Part shown: one piece after another, positions 62,560 through 64,000 of the stretch
Layout: each line of letters starts with the position of its first letter
How positions within the stretch are numbered: the stretch's first letter is position 1
DNA from: Onthophagus taurus
Taxonomy: Eukaryota > Arthropoda > Insecta > Coleoptera > Scarabaeidae
Direction: 5' to 3'
DNA: 64,000 nt
Assembly (NCBI RefSeq): GCF_036711975.1
Contig: NC_091972.1
Span: 8,003,001-8,067,000, forward strand
Program-made: the position numbers and the translations under genes
The notes under the pieces: generated by a model
What the model was told of the DNA's origin: nothing
Seen by the model: the letters and a program-made list of their open reading frames with translations, nothing else
Databases searched by the model: none

Positions 62560-63755
62560 TATTATAAGAGAATTATCTCTTTTTATAAAACTATCCGGGT
62601 ATAGTGTAGTCCCTAATCTCCTAGGTCAAACGTTGTTTTTACGACCCATTTCTAATCAAAGGGTCATTACACTCGTTTAATTGGTTACATTCCGTTAGGA
62701 CTGAAATTGATGAAATATTAAGTATCTTCTTTAAGATATCCCGCGGATTCTTATCGAATCAACTTTCTCTTCTTGTATGGAATATTTAGAATTAGTATTC
62801 AACCCAAAAAAATATTTATCTTGATTTTTTTATGGAAGGGTATTAATTAGATAAATCAATATTTGTGTTTATTCCTTTGATAAGACCACAAAGTTATATA
62901 AGTCTTATGAACTATTCAAGGATTGAGATTTTAATTATATTTACAATTTAAATTTTATTAATTCAACACCATCTAATAACTACACATATTTTTGTTATAA
63001 GCTATTTTTTTGGTAATTGAGGTCACAAACTCTATTTACAACTCTTTTGTAAATCATGATTGATTAGAAACTTTTAACAATTAATATTAGTGTAATTTTC
63101 CCGTACTTTCCTATTGATCACTGATAAAAATGATAAGCAGATGTAATTATTGTACTGTAACGATAAGATCTACTGACGAACTTTCTCTAAATTTGTTCAA
63201 AATAAATTCACTGTTTTTTCCTTGTAAGGTTAAAGTCGACGTCAAAGCGGTTGTAATTTTTCCAAACAAACAATTAAATTGCATAATATTGTTTACTTTG
63301 TACACCTTTTTTTGAACTCATTTTTCAAAAAAAATTCTTGTCTCAATGTCAAGTTTTTTTAAATAACCTTTGGATTGAATATGTAAACAGGAAGTTGGAG
63401 TATAACATTGAAAATTATTTATTAAAGAAGAAACAGTTAAAGGTTGGTATTTATCTTTATGTATTGTTTACCTAAATACATTTAAAGTGATTATTGTACT
63501 CTAGAAAGATAATAATATTGATTTATTTAGCAAGTCATTGAATTTGCTAAATTAGATTAAAAAAGCACCACTTCTTATCATCTTTTTGAAAAAAAAATGA
63601 GTATAAAAATATACCTTTCAATACACTCTTGCAATTTAAATTTCAAATTTTGCGCTAGTGCCATCTTTTGTTGGCTAGCTGTTACAAATAACAATTTTTA
63701 AATGAATACAATATCAATAAATATTAATATTTGTGATATGATGTGCATACAAAAC
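62560..63755. other. Probable first intron of the right-edge gene
   Basis: AT-rich sequence without convincing exons follows the GTATGT donor. The 61-codon frame at 63130-63315 has no motif. Confidence 0.3.
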
Positions 63756-63759
63756 ATGC

Positions 63760-64000
63760 GTCTAAAGAACCGGAATCTTTCTAGTTTTAGGTCCTAGTGT
63801 TGCGCCCGAGACAGCGTAAGGTGTAGTCCAGATTTGTGTTGAAATGGTATAAATTGCAATAAATCGGCCGCAAGCTATCTCGGCATAATCAGGCTGTATT
63901 TTCTGTTGTAATGCTAGCCGGGCCGCTTGCGGACTAGGCAGTGTGTACTGTAGACCAGATTTGAGTTGAAATGATATAAATTCTGTCTGATACATTTTCC
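63760..64000. repeat. Degenerate direct repeat and copy of the 34 kb minisatellite word
   Basis: Two diverged copies of 'GTGTA(C)TGTAGWCCAGATTTG...TTGAAATGRTATAAATT' lie about 125 bases apart (near 63819-63859 and 63943-63983). Just before the first, 63762-63800 has GAATCTTTCTAGTTTTAGGT, the same word as the minisatellite at 33.6-34.2 kb. The minus strand is open for 77 codons across it with a matching internal repeat, probably by chance. Confidence 0.55.

Overview
The window is AT-rich eukaryotic DNA and looks like an insect nuclear genome. Genes are small or intronless with short introns, and an alpha-tubulin gene has an intron straight after its start codon. The repeats are typical of insects: piggyBac, Tc1/mariner and pogo pieces, a Penelope-like retroelement, LINE remnants and a tRNA-derived SINE. 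A beetle or related insect is plausible, but nothing here fixes the order. Most of the first 44 kb and the stretch from 51 to 57 kb is non-coding.

Layout. The left edge holds the last coding exon of a plus-strand gene (10-59). From 1.8 to 16 kb lie decayed mobile elements: a hAT fragment, a Penelope-like element containing three near-identical 451 bp tandem copies, a LINE, a short foldback repeat, a TA-flanked MITE and a piggyBac fragment. A minus-strand gene for a glutamine-rich 230-residue protein of unknown function sits at 19.2-19.9 kb, with a long leader and probably a long T-rich 3' UTR. From 20 to 44 kb there is a gene-poor stretch with a pogo/Tigger remnant, three degenerate minisatellites, a SINE, two Tc1 fragments, a LINE fragment and several GC/CpG-richer patches.

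From 44.8 to 48.9 kb is a compact cluster: a partial alpha-tubulin pseudogene (minus), a gene for a single-pass membrane protein (plus) and an intact, divergent alpha-tubulin gene (minus). The last two converge with facing poly(A) signals. Another piggyBac fragment lies at 51 kb. A CpG-rich patch at 57.2-58 kb carries a pair of exactly repeated short motifs in the same order, which may be a duplicated regulatory module.

From 58.8 to 60.9 kb, all on the plus strand, are a small secreted protein whose mature part resembles dynein light chain LC8, then an RPP14-like RNase P/MRP subunit whose reading frame overlaps the start of MIA40 (CHCHD4) by 14 bases. The RPP14 exon has no ATG in any frame before the MIA40 start, which suggests a bicistronic messenger. 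This is the most interesting find. A first coding exon of another plus-strand gene starts at 62.5 kb and runs off the right edge.
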